From positions 1 to 26,661 of the forward strand of contig CAZFYZ010000046.1 of the NCBI GenBank assembly GCA_964523735.1: 26,661 nucleotides of DNA. Direction: 5' to 3'. The DNA comes from CAZFYZ01 sp964523735 (GTDB lineage Bacteria; Armatimonadota; UBA5829). The notes beneath the pieces are model-generated. The model had not been told where the DNA came from, searched no databases, and was given only the letters and a program-made list of their open reading frames with translations. The stretch's first letter is position 1. Each line of letters opens with the position of its first letter. Made by a program: the position numbers and the translations under genes. Positions 8,180 to 14,946 of this stretch are shown in pieces.

Positions 8180-8188
8180 TGATAGAAT
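8180..8188 (+). promoter_or_regulatory. Possible extended -10 promoter for the acetyltransferase-bioY pair
   Basis: TGATAGAAT reads as an extended -10 element (TGn followed by TAGAAT, five of six matches to TATAAT). It lies just after the terminator and about 24 bases before ATG 8212. No convincing -35 box is seen. Confidence 0.35.
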
Positions 8189-8211
8189 GACTCGATTAGG
8201 TGCAGGCATCT

Positions 8212-8706
8212 ATGGCTGATCTCGATACCTATCTTCCGGAAGCTTTGGTTGGTTCGGTTAAGCTGCGGCAGCCCAACGCGGATGATGTTGAGCTAATCCT
8301 GGGCTACTTCGACACCCTCGGCGATCTCTCGAGGCGCTTCTTCGCGCCTCACCCGTTTGATCGTGAGAACGCGGAGAAGATCTGCCGTGACGAGAGCGAG
8401 TGCTGGTACCGCGTTGTTGCCGAGCTTGATGATCGGATTGTTGGCTATGCCTGGTTTGCGCCGTTCCAGGAAGAACCATATCCGGTGGTTGGCATCGCGA
8501 TATCGGACGATTTTCACGGCAGGCGGCTTGGCGGCGCACTTATGGATGTGTTGACTGCCGAGGCCCGGGCGCGTAAGCTGGCTGGCCTGCGCCTGACCGT
8601 CTTCAAGGACAATGATAGAGGCATCAGGCTCTATCGGTCCAGGGGATATGTGATTGTTGGAGATCGAAACCAACACCACGTGATGGATCTCAACCTGACT
8701 GCCTGA
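8212..8706 (+). CDS. GNAT family N-acetyltransferase
   Basis: A 164-residue single-domain GNAT protein, close to the usual length. The N-terminal strand-helix (SVKLRQPNADDVELILGYF) leads to a central DRIVGYAWFAP strand, then VGIAISDDFHGRRLGGALM, which carries the acetyl-CoA pyrophosphate loop (here GRRLGGAL), and finally LTVFKDNDRGIRLYRSRGYVIVG, the usual C-terminal motif. It would transfer acetyl from acetyl-CoA to an unknown amine. ATG 8212 is preferred, with AGGTG ten bases upstream; a GTG at 8200 in the same frame would lie almost at the predicted transcript start. BioY follows after 29 bases, suggesting one transcript. Confidence 0.88.
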   Translation: MADLDTYLPEALVGSVKLRQPNADDVELILGYFDTLGDLSRRFFAPHPFDRENAEKICRDESECWYRVVAELDDRIVGYAWFAPFQEEPYPVVGIAISDDFHGRRLGGALMDVLTAEARARKLAGLRLTVFKDNDRGIRLYRSRGYVIVGDRNQHHVMDLNLTA

Positions 8707-8735
8707 AAGAGTGGATGGGGAGCAAAGGGAACTTA

Positions 8736-9314
8736 ATGAGAGCTGTTGTTGGAGTTAGAGAGCGAGAGTTGAGCTGGCCCAAGGCGATAGCGGCCACGTT
8801 GGCCGGCGCTGCGTTAACGGGTGTCTGTGCGCAGATGGGCTTCTACCTGCCCGGGAATTACGCAGTTCCTGTGACCATGCAGGTGTTTGCCGTAGTGCTG
8901 TGTGGAATGCTGCTTGGCCCGAGGCTCGCTGTGCTTGCGCAGTTGGAGTATCTTGCGATGGGCGCGGCAGGGCTCCCTGTATTCTCCTGTTTCCGCGGTG
9001 GCTGGCTGATGCTTGCGGGACCTACCGGCGGGTACATAGTCGGCTTCGTGGCGATGGCGTTTGTGACAGGCACGCTGGCAGGCCAAGCGCGCAACTCGCT
9101 TCACGTTACCTACTCGCGCACTCGGATCATCGATATGCTCATCGTCGCGGGGTTGGCAGGCGTGGTAACGCTATATGTCTTCGGGACTGCCTGGCTCGCG
9201 ATCTGGCTCAAGGATGCTTCCCAGCTAGCCTGGCTTTTGGGAGCGGTCCCCTTTGTCCTGTTTGATATAGCCAAGGTCGCCGCCGCCGCGCTCATCGCGT
9301 CGAGGCGCAGATAG
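8736..9314 (+). CDS. bioY: Biotin transporter substrate-binding component BioY
   Basis: A 192-residue membrane protein with about six hydrophobic segments. BioY hallmarks are present in order: VPVTMQVFAVVLCGMLLGPR, LAMGAAGLPVF, and GPTGGYIVGF, the last being the typical substrate-site loop. BioY is the S component of the ECF biotin importer; the energising parts (EcfA/EcfT or BioMN) are not in this window, so it would use a shared module elsewhere or act alone. AAAGGGA lies seven bases before ATG 8736; an in-frame ATG at 8715 is less well placed. It converges on the GH172 gene with a 23-base gap that holds no visible terminator. Confidence 0.92.
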   Translation: MRAVVGVRERELSWPKAIAATLAGAALTGVCAQMGFYLPGNYAVPVTMQVFAVVLCGMLLGPRLAVLAQLEYLAMGAAGLPVFSCFRGGWLMLAGPTGGYIVGFVAMAFVTGTLAGQARNSLHVTYSRTRIIDMLIVAGLAGVVTLYVFGTAWLAIWLKDASQLAWLLGAVPFVLFDIAKVAAAALIASRRR

Positions 9315-9337
9315 CTTATTCGCTGCTGCTGGAGCCT

Positions 9338-11053
9338 CTAGCGTCTTGCATCGGCCCCGGTCCAACTAGCAGTCCACGCGCTTGGTGAAGTGCTCTCGAT
9401 CACCAGTGCGTCGCCCTCTCTGCGCGACCTGAACGGGTACATATTCTCATCCATGAGATAGCGTTCGCCAAGCATGCCAAGCTCAACAAGCTGTTCGAGC
9501 GATTCCGGCACCTCCCCGGTCACGAGACGATGGGCATAGACAGCGCTGCCGATTCCTGACCTAATGTAGCCCCTTTCGTTCTCGCCCTTGACCTCGCGAA
9601 CGGCTGGCGGCGGCAGCTTGAGCAATCCGAGCATTTCGACTCCGAGTCCGCCCGGTGCAACGCACTTGAGGGTAAGGGTGTGGTATCCCGAGGCAAGCTC
9701 GTGGACACCCAGGTTCACGTCTGTCGCTCCACCCGACGCGCTTTGGAACAGTGCTGCCTGACCAGACTCAAATCCCTCAGTGGCTCCGACTCCGAACCTA
9801 ACCGCCTCGCGCAGCACCTGGCCGTCCAGGATCACGTCGTAGGCCCCGTAGCCTGGCGCTTGGAACGCAGCAAGTCTCACCGCGAAGCGGCCTGACTCAT
9901 CGGTGCGGAATGGCACACTGATACTTGCGTCTTTGCTCTCGTTTGGCCAGGTGATCATCGGCCGCGCGCCAAAGAGGCCGGTGGTATCGATCCCCGGCTT
10001 GGCATCACCGGTTGCCTGGATCTGCCTGAAAGAGTGCACGAGGTGGATGTTGTGCCACGGCACGCGCCTCTCGTGCCAGGGCGGCAGATGCCCCATCAGG
10101 TTCTTTGGCTCCCCGACGTGATACCAGAACGCCACGCTCGACAGGAAATCCGGCCGCTCCATATACCAGGCGTCGTATGGCGGATCAGCGTTACCTTTGT
10201 GCTCGATCTCCACCTTTAGGGACTTGGTGAAGCTGACGGAATCCGGTATATGCCACCTGTAGCACACGCCCCAATCGCCGGCAGCCCAACCTGTCCACCA
10301 GGATTGGCCGAACCAGTTGCTCGTGCGCGGCCTGAACCCCCAGGCGTCGTTGAAGTAATCCTCGGAGCCCGTTCCCTGTATGCTGGGGACTTCCTCCCCG
10401 TCGATGTAGAAGTAGTCGTCGCCTTCGCCCCACCAGCCGTCCTGGGCCATCGTGACGCTCATCACCGTGCCGACGTAGCGTCCCGCGCCCTCGATGTTGG
10501 CGATCTGGTAATCGCGCCCCATCACTGCCGGATATTCCTGCCGATAGCGGGCGTGGAAGTAAGGAGTGTCAGCCGGAAGTGGCTCGGGCAGCTCAACATA
10601 GTCAACCTGCCAGTAGAGGCCGGTCCCGCGATCTGGGTTGTCGTTCGTGATCACAATGCGCGCGCTCTTGTTGAACGGCATCCTCCAGTAGCAGGAGAGC
10701 GCACCCGTCTCCGAAACCTGCACGGGAATGCTCTCAACAGTCGTAGGTCTCTGTCCGCAGGCAAAGAAGTCTCCGACGGGCACTTCGACCCCGGGCTCCT
10801 CGCGGTCGTCCCAGTATATGCGCATGCTCAGCGCGTTCAGCTCGCCAACGCCCCCCGCATGGCTGGTGAACCAGATATGGTTGATGTATCCCGGTCCCTT
10901 GAGAATCGGCAGCGTGAACTCCTCACCCGGAGCAAGTCTGGTCAGGTCGATATTACCGTTGTTCCAGTTTGGTTGTTCATTGCTCGATATACGGCGGTTT
11001 CTGCCGTAGGGTGGGGCGACGATGGCGCCTAGCATATCCTGGGGTTGGAGCAT
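9338..11053 (-). CDS. DUF2961 / glycoside hydrolase family 172 protein
   Basis: A 571-residue protein without a signal peptide, so probably cytoplasmic. The DUF2961 core covers about 10-345: an early SSNEQPNWNNGN region, GPGYINHIWF (53-62), WWGEGDDYFYIDGE (207-220) and GTGSEDYFNDAWGF (227-240), whose Glu231 is a likely catalytic residue. The family was reclassified as GH172, acting on fructofuranosides or arabinofuranosides; the substrate here is unknown. Residues about 380-480 form a beta-rich module (YGAYDVILDGQ, GYHTLTLK). The tail (about 495-555, LVTGEVPESLEQLVELG and LMDENMYPF) recalls a pseudopilin-type globular fold. The start is firm: AGGAGGA lies six bases before the ATG. It is transcribed alone from the promoter at 11084-11112. 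Confidence 0.9.
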   Translation of the reverse strand: MLQPQDMLGAIVAPPYGRNRRISSNEQPNWNNGNIDLTRLAPGEEFTLPILKGPGYINHIWFTSHAGGVGELNALSMRIYWDDREEPGVEVPVGDFFACGQRPTTVESIPVQVSETGALSCYWRMPFNKSARIVITNDNPDRGTGLYWQVDYVELPEPLPADTPYFHARYRQEYPAVMGRDYQIANIEGAGRYVGTVMSVTMAQDGWWGEGDDYFYIDGEEVPSIQGTGSEDYFNDAWGFRPRTSNWFGQSWWTGWAAGDWGVCYRWHIPDSVSFTKSLKVEIEHKGNADPPYDAWYMERPDFLSSVAFWYHVGEPKNLMGHLPPWHERRVPWHNIHLVHSFRQIQATGDAKPGIDTTGLFGARPMITWPNESKDASISVPFRTDESGRFAVRLAAFQAPGYGAYDVILDGQVLREAVRFGVGATEGFESGQAALFQSASGGATDVNLGVHELASGYHTLTLKCVAPGGLGVEMLGLLKLPPPAVREVKGENERGYIRSGIGSAVYAHRLVTGEVPESLEQLVELGMLGERYLMDENMYPFRSRREGDALVIESTSPSAWTASWTGADARR

Positions 11054-11083
11054 GGATTCCTCCTGTGATGGGTTCGCGTTTCT

Positions 11084-11112
11084 ATTCTAGGTCGATCGCC
11101 TGCTCCGGTCAA
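11084..11112 (-). promoter_or_regulatory. Sigma-70-type promoter for the GH172 gene
   Basis: On the minus strand TTGACC (11107-11112) and TAGAAT (11084-11089) each match the consensus at five of six positions and are 17 bases apart. The predicted start near 11077 gives a leader of about 24 bases containing the AGGAGGA ribosome site. Confidence 0.72.
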
Positions 11113-11172
11113 TGATCGCTGCAGCGGCTCACATTCATAATGGGGGACTTCGCCTAACAACGACGAATTCTC

Positions 11173-11202
11173 TTGACACGGTCGTCTGCTGCCTGGTAGA
11201 CT
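11173..11202 (+). promoter_or_regulatory. Sigma-70-type promoter for the riboswitch transcript
   Basis: A perfect -35 box TTGACA (11173-11178) is followed after 18 bases by TAGACT (11197-11202). Transcription would start near 11209, about 20 bases before the aptamer. Confidence 0.68.
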
Positions 11203-11228
11203 GTCTTCGTTACAAGCGAATATCCATT

Positions 11229-11400
11229 GGCGAGCAAGGCGCCCCGCACTTCGGGGCTTAATTGGGAAGACGGTGAAAGACCGTCACGGGCCCGCCGCTG
11301 TAACCGGGAACGATCCGGCTGATTCCACTGTCTCGATCAATTCGAGATGGGAAGGAGCCGGGGTAGAGCGATCCGGAAGTCAGAAGACCTGCCTTGCCGC
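11229..11400 (+). ncRNA. Cobalamin (adenosylcobalamin-type) riboswitch aptamer
   Basis: The segment carries the conserved parts of the cobalamin riboswitch in order: a GC hairpin (GCCCCGCACTTCGGGGC), GGGAAGACGGTGAAAGACCG, the core CCCGCCGCTGTAACCGGG, a variable arm, and the B12 box AAGTCAGAAGACCTGCC at 11377-11393. The closing stem forms between GCGAGCAAGGC at 11230-11240 and GCCTTGCCGC at 11391-11400, which fixes the ends. The cap gene starts 32 bases further on. Bound cobalamin normally shuts such transcripts down. The downstream genes encode exported proteins, not known B12 biosynthesis enzymes. Confidence 0.95.
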
Positions 11401-11431
11401 TTTCTTATGCTGAGCATCTTCGGAGGCAAAG

Positions 11432-12256
11432 ATGTCGGTCGCAGACAGCGCGCATTGCGCAAGTCGGGCTCCCGGCCATACAATCTTCCGAAATGGGCCG
11501 CGAGCCCGTTTCGCGTTTTCAGGCACACGTTGTTTCGGCGACGCCCCGTCCCGAAACAGCTGCTTCCTAACACGCAACACCCGTGCCTTCACCCTCATCG
11601 AGCTGCTGGTCGTCATCGCCATCATCGCCATCCTGGCCGCGATCCTGTTCCCCGTCTTTGCCAGCTCCAAGCAGTCCGCCAGCAAGGTCCGCTGCGCGTC
11701 CAATCTGAAGCAGATAGCATCAGCATGGCAGCTCTACGCAGACGACAACGCAGGCCGCGCCTGTCCATCATACATCTACCGAGACGGCGTGATGCACTCC
11801 TGGGACTTCACCATCCTGCCGGGTTCACCGCCGCGCTTCAAGCTCGGGCTGCTTGGCCGCTATACCAGGAGTGGGGAGATCAACGCCTGTCCCACGTTCA
11901 AGGTCGAAGGCGCCGACCGCCCATACACTGGCTACGCCTACAACGCTACCTACATCGGAGGCGACGACTACTACGGCATACCGCCCTGCGTGCTTGGCAG
12001 CATCAGCCGGCCGGCGCGCAAAGTCGTCTTCGCCGATGCCGCCTACGACAACGGAAGAGCGGCACACAACTACCTGCGCGCTCCGAGCGATCCCCTCTTT
12101 GCCTGTGGCAAACTCCACTTCCGGCACGGCGGTCAGGCAAACGTAGCCTACGCCGACGGACACGTCTCGGCAACCGCCAGGAAGTACCGCTGCGATCCCA
12201 ACGAGCCGGAATGCGCAGCTCTCTCTGACGACGATTCGGCATATCAACTGGAGTAA
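11432..12256 (+). CDS. Type II secretion/type IV pilus-like pseudopilin with H-X9-DG motif
   Basis: A 274-residue pseudopilin. The class III signal is AFTLIELLVVIAIIAILAAILFP (from residue 52), with cleavage expected between Ala52 and Phe53 and the conserved Glu at mature position 5. The globular part contains RCASNLKQIASAWQLYADDN and ends with the H-X9-DG motif (His232, Asp242-Gly243) common in Planctomycetes, Verrucomicrobia and Armatimonadota, where many such proteins occur. The leader is unusually long (52 residues against the usual 5-20). It has no internal start codon, so ATG 11432, preceded by GGAGG, is the only visible start. It is the first gene after the cobalamin riboswitch and may help assemble a surface or secretion structure for the next two proteins (inference). 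Confidence 0.85.
   Translation: MSVADSAHCASRAPGHTIFRNGPRARFAFSGTRCFGDAPSRNSCFLTRNTRAFTLIELLVVIAIIAILAAILFPVFASSKQSASKVRCASNLKQIASAWQLYADDNAGRACPSYIYRDGVMHSWDFTILPGSPPRFKLGLLGRYTRSGEINACPTFKVEGADRPYTGYAYNATYIGGDDYYGIPPCVLGSISRPARKVVFADAAYDNGRAAHNYLRAPSDPLFACGKLHFRHGGQANVAYADGHVSATARKYRCDPNEPECAALSDDDSAYQLE
11465..11508 (+). other. GC-rich stem-loop in the riboswitch leader/pseudopilin 5' region
   Basis: CGGGCTC-C-CGGCC (11465-11477) pairs with GGCCG-C-GAGCCCG (11496-11508), twelve of thirteen positions, around an 18-base loop, and is followed by TTTCGCGTTTTC. It lies within the predicted coding start and about 65 bases after the aptamer, where an expression-platform terminator could sit. A regulatory role is a guess. 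Confidence 0.5.
11531..11558 (+). other. Second stem-loop in the pseudopilin 5' region
   Basis: TGTTTCGG (11531-11538) pairs perfectly with CCGAAACA (11551-11558); inside it GAC pairs with GTC around a GCCCC loop. It lies just before the codons for the pilin-type signal, within the odd 52-residue leader. Confidence 0.55.
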
Positions 12257-12257
12257 A

Positions 12258-12290
12258 GTAGAAAGTGGAAAGCGGAAAGTGGAAAGCACG
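12258..12290 (+). repeat. Purine-rich GTGGAAAG/GCGGAAAG short tandem repeat
   Basis: GTAGAAA-GTGGAAA-GCGGAAA-GTGGAAA-GCACG is a set of seven-base units between the pseudopilin gene and the next gene. The start codon and first residues (ESGKWK) of the next protein are read from it. Confidence 0.7.
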
Positions 12291-13335
12291 AATAGCAGGC
12301 ATCGCCGCTGCGCTTATGCTCATTGCTGCTAGCGCCGGCGGCTGGTGCGATGATCGCTTTGCCTCGCGCTGGGTGAGCTACGAGAACCTGGGCCCGACGA
12401 TCTACGGCACGCCCGAGGCGGTTCTCGGCGCACCCACGACCTGGATGGCGGAGCCCGGCGGTCCTGGTGTCTCCCCAGGCACCTACGCCTGTTCTATGGT
12501 GTATCCCGCTTGGAACACGGCCCTTGATGGGTCGAGCGTGGTGACGACCATAGGCAGCTACCTCACGCCCGGTTGGATCATAGTCGAGTTCGACAAGCCG
12601 ATCCAGAACGATCCCCGCAACTGGCACGGGATGGACTTCATCGTCTTCGGCAACGCGGGGTTTGTCTCCACTGGCTACGTCAACTATTACACGAGTATGG
12701 AGACCTATCGCGTGCACAGCACCGCGTCCGTGATCGCGGAGACATCCAGGGTGACTGTGGCCGTGAGCCCGGACAACGTGACTTGGTACGAGTACCCCGC
12801 ACCAAGAGCGGACTACTACTGGCCAGGAAATGCCTTTGCCTGGGATCGCGATGCTCACGTCTGGGGCGAGGCTCTTGATTCAACAAAGCCGGTTGATCCC
12901 GCGCTGACTCCGGCTGAGGTTGCCGGGCTGACCGTTGCTGACGCCATTGATCGCTACAAGGGCTCGGCCGGCGGCACCGCATTTGACCTTGCCGAGAGCG
13001 GCTTCACATATATCAAGTATCTCAAGTTCACGAGCAATAGCGGGGAGGTGGACGCCATCGCGAGGGTGAGCCATCCACTCACTATAGCAGAAGCGAAAAC
13101 GATGCCGGACGGCACGCCCGTCTCTCTAGGGGTTAACACCGTGACAGCGGGCAATGACGTCAATGCCGACCCGGTTTTCACCGACTGCTTCTACATCGCG
13201 TCCGCAGACCGCGCGAGCGGCATCAGAGTCACGGGCAGGACGGCGGCAACCGGTGCCAAGGTCATGCTCTCCGGCGTGATGTCAACCAGTGCGGGCGAGC
13301 GGACCATCAAAGCAACCTGGGTTCAGGCACAGTAG
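12265..13335 (+). CDS. Secreted protein with OB-fold-like C-terminal domain (cobalamin-riboswitch cassette)
   Basis: A 356-residue exported protein: basic start (KWKAR), hydrophobic segment about 10-24 and cleavage near 26-29. The central part has IIVEFDKPIQND (105-116), GMDFIVFGNAGF (122-133), VTVAVSPDNVTWYEY (163-177) and GGTAFDLAESG (236-246). From memory these resemble the surface-protein family with a DFxVFEN motif, a strand of SSDG type and GTPFDL, which is often found beside cobalamin-uptake genes in other phyla; that link was not checked by a search. Residues about 275-350 (LPDG-like MPDGTPVSL, ADRASGIRV) look like an OB-fold. No sorting signal is seen. The GTG start lies in a repeat, and the ATG at 12316 would destroy the signal peptide. 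It lies 8 bases after the pseudopilin. Confidence 0.75.
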   Translation: MESGKWKARIAGIAAALMLIAASAGGWCDDRFASRWVSYENLGPTIYGTPEAVLGAPTTWMAEPGGPGVSPGTYACSMVYPAWNTALDGSSVVTTIGSYLTPGWIIVEFDKPIQNDPRNWHGMDFIVFGNAGFVSTGYVNYYTSMETYRVHSTASVIAETSRVTVAVSPDNVTWYEYPAPRADYYWPGNAFAWDRDAHVWGEALDSTKPVDPALTPAEVAGLTVADAIDRYKGSAGGTAFDLAESGFTYIKYLKFTSNSGEVDAIARVSHPLTIAEAKTMPDGTPVSLGVNTVTAGNDVNADPVFTDCFYIASADRASGIRVTGRTAATGAKVMLSGVMSTSAGERTIKATWVQAQ

Positions 13336-13366
13336 AACCAATCATACAGTAACACGGAGAAGAAGA

Positions 13367-13942
13367 ATGAGGAAACTGGCAATCTGCACTACACTAGCCG
13401 TTGCATTCGCGGCGATAGCTTCGGCGAGCGCGGCACTGACTTTCGATGAGATCAAGATCGAGACCTGGGTTGGCTCCGGCGCGAACAGGTCGGTATTCGT
13501 CGTGGACTTCGGGCCCGAGTCTTTCGCTTTCGGCTACAACTTCGACGGCGCAAAGACCGGCATGGACATGCTGAACAGCATCGCCGCAAACAGCAGTCTG
13601 ACATTCGGCGATGATACTCAGTTCGGCGGGCATATCATCAACAGCATTGGATATGGTGGCTATCTGCTGTCATACAACAGCGCGGTTTGGGATCCCACCA
13701 GCCATTACTGGGAGTACTGGACCAGCTCCGACGGCACGGAGTGGACATCCTCCTGGGTCGGTCTGCACGATCGCGCGCTGACAGACGGTGCGTGGGACGG
13801 CTGGACATTCTCGCCACCGTGGGACCCCAACGTGGCCAGCACTCCACCCAGCGTTCCAGTCCCCGAGCAGCCATCAGTGATACTGGCTCTCTTTTCCCTA
13901 ATCGGTCTTGCGGGGTCAACCAAACTCCTCCGCCGCAAGTAA
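13367..13942 (+). CDS. PEP-CTERM-like exported protein of the riboswitch cassette
   Basis: A 191-residue protein. The signal peptide is MRKLAICTTLAVAFAAIASASA. The mature part has VFVVDFGPESFAFGYNFDG followed by TGMDMLNSIAA, then WDGWTF-type motifs (RALTDGAWDGWTF). The end is a PEP-CTERM-like sorting signal: VPEQPS, a hydrophobic stretch and a basic tail (KLLRRK). This would send it to an exosortase, which is not in the window. The body resembles, from memory, a family with VDFNDG, FGYRWDG and DRxLxDGxWDGW that accompanies cobalamin-uptake genes elsewhere; this needs a profile search. ATG 13367 follows GGAGAAGAAGA; the open frame runs back to 13289 but overlaps the previous gene. Function unknown; corrinoid binding at the surface is a reasonable guess. 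Confidence 0.8.
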   Translation: MRKLAICTTLAVAFAAIASASAALTFDEIKIETWVGSGANRSVFVVDFGPESFAFGYNFDGAKTGMDMLNSIAANSSLTFGDDTQFGGHIINSIGYGGYLLSYNSAVWDPTSHYWEYWTSSDGTEWTSSWVGLHDRALTDGAWDGWTFSPPWDPNVASTPPSVPVPEQPSVILALFSLIGLAGSTKLLRRK

Positions 13943-13950
13943 CCGATCTG

Positions 13951-13981
13951 TTGCGGGGCCGGCCGTCATCCGGCCCCGCAA
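13951..13981. terminator. Strong hairpin after the PEP-CTERM-like gene
   Basis: A perfect 12-base stem (TTGCGGGGCCGG / CCGGCCCCGCAA) with a seven-base loop lies eight bases after the stop codon. There is no T-run on either strand, so it may be a weak or factor-assisted terminator between two convergent units. Confidence 0.6.
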
Positions 13982-14014
13982 CCACACCAGCAGTCTCGAA
14001 CCCTTGCCCTCATT

Positions 14015-14857
14015 CTAGGATGACAGCTTGGCAATCCTCGCTCTTACATCCTGAGCAAACCGGGTGATAAACCCCGTGGCATAGTCTAGCGGATCGAGCG
14101 AGAGATCCTGCACGAGTGGCGTCAGGTCCATCGCGAAGTTCAGGCCGGTGGACGCATCAGTCCCGTGTGAAGCGTGATACGTAGCGTGTGCGCGCCTGCG
14201 TCCCATCGTCGCCAGGTCGTAGCGTTTCCCTCCGCATATCTGCGAATCGAACACCCCCAGCAGCGCCGCCGCCAGGCTTTCGTGTGCCGAGACGTCCAAC
14301 ACCTGCTTATCATCGTCGTGCAGCCAGTCAAGATCGCGCCAGACCTCGCATCCGAGCACCTTCTTTGGTCTTGCTTCATTAGGGAGCTGCCTGATCGCCG
14401 CGATCAGCCTCAGCGTCACGGCCACATGGGTGTCGTGCTTGTCCGCGAGGTTGTGCGTGTAGACCACATCAGGCCGCGCCTCCAGCAGCAGCGCCTTGAG
14501 ATCGCCCATAACGTCTGGGTTGGCCGCATCTTTGACGGCGGAACTAGGGTAATCAAGCAGCGCCTGTGCGCAGTAGTCTCCCACCACGGCTGCCTTCTTC
14601 TGCTCAGCGCGGCGAACGATCATCATCTCTTCGTCAGTATACTTGGCGTAAAGCCCGTCTCTCGGGCTCCCGCTGCCGTTGGTGACCACGACCCCGGCGA
14701 AGCCTCTGTCGGACTTCCCAAAGCACTCCAGCACGCCGTGATAGGCCATGATCTCGATATCATCCTGATGCGCGGACACGCCCATATGAGTGCACGCCTC
14801 CAGCCCTCGCGCGCCATCAGGCACAAACAGCTCAGAAGTAGATAAGTGGAAATGCAT
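14015..14857 (-). CDS. PIG-L (LmbE-like) family deacetylase
   Basis: A 280-residue cytoplasmic protein of the PIG-L superfamily, zinc enzymes that remove N-acetyl groups from amino sugars. The first metal motif reads AHQDDIE (29-35), with Gln in place of the usual Pro of AHPDDE. The second is THNLADKHDTHV (134-145), containing H141-D-x-H144. No signal peptide. ATG 14857 is preceded by AAGGAGAG at a good distance. It lies downstream of the ROK gene on the same strand, 70 bases away, and both probably serve amino-sugar breakdown (inference). The substrate is unknown. Confidence 0.88.
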   Translation of the reverse strand: MHFHLSTSELFVPDGARGLEACTHMGVSAHQDDIEIMAYHGVLECFGKSDRGFAGVVVTNGSGSPRDGLYAKYTDEEMMIVRRAEQKKAAVVGDYCAQALLDYPSSAVKDAANPDVMGDLKALLLEARPDVVYTHNLADKHDTHVAVTLRLIAAIRQLPNEARPKKVLGCEVWRDLDWLHDDDKQVLDVSAHESLAAALLGVFDSQICGGKRYDLATMGRRRAHATYHASHGTDASTGLNFAMDLTPLVQDLSLDPLDYATGFITRFAQDVRARIAKLSS

Positions 14858-14874
14858 GATCTCTCCTTAGTAAG

Positions 14875-14946
14875 CAGTAGACAGCAAACAGTGAACAGGC
14901 TTCAAACTCGCCCCTACTGTCCACTGTCTACTGTTTACTGTCCACT
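14875..14946. repeat. Inverted repeat of CAGTAGACAG-type units
   Basis: Arm one (14875-14898) and arm two (14914-14946) are largely complementary and consist of repeated CAGTAGACAG/CAGTAAACAG/CAGTGAACAG units and their complements, with a 15-base loop. The tract lies between the ROK gene and the PIG-L gene and encodes the last residues and stop codon of the ROK protein (VVDSKQ). Confidence 0.8.

Noticed and set aside
7313..8209. Long minus-strand open frame opposite the porin-like gene
   Set aside because: It would run through the terminator hairpin of the porin gene, shows no family motif and lacks a ribosome site; treated as a shadow.
11054..11400. Riboswitch controlling the GH172 gene
   Set aside because: The aptamer is on the plus strand, whereas the GH172 gene is on the minus strand with its own promoter and short leader.
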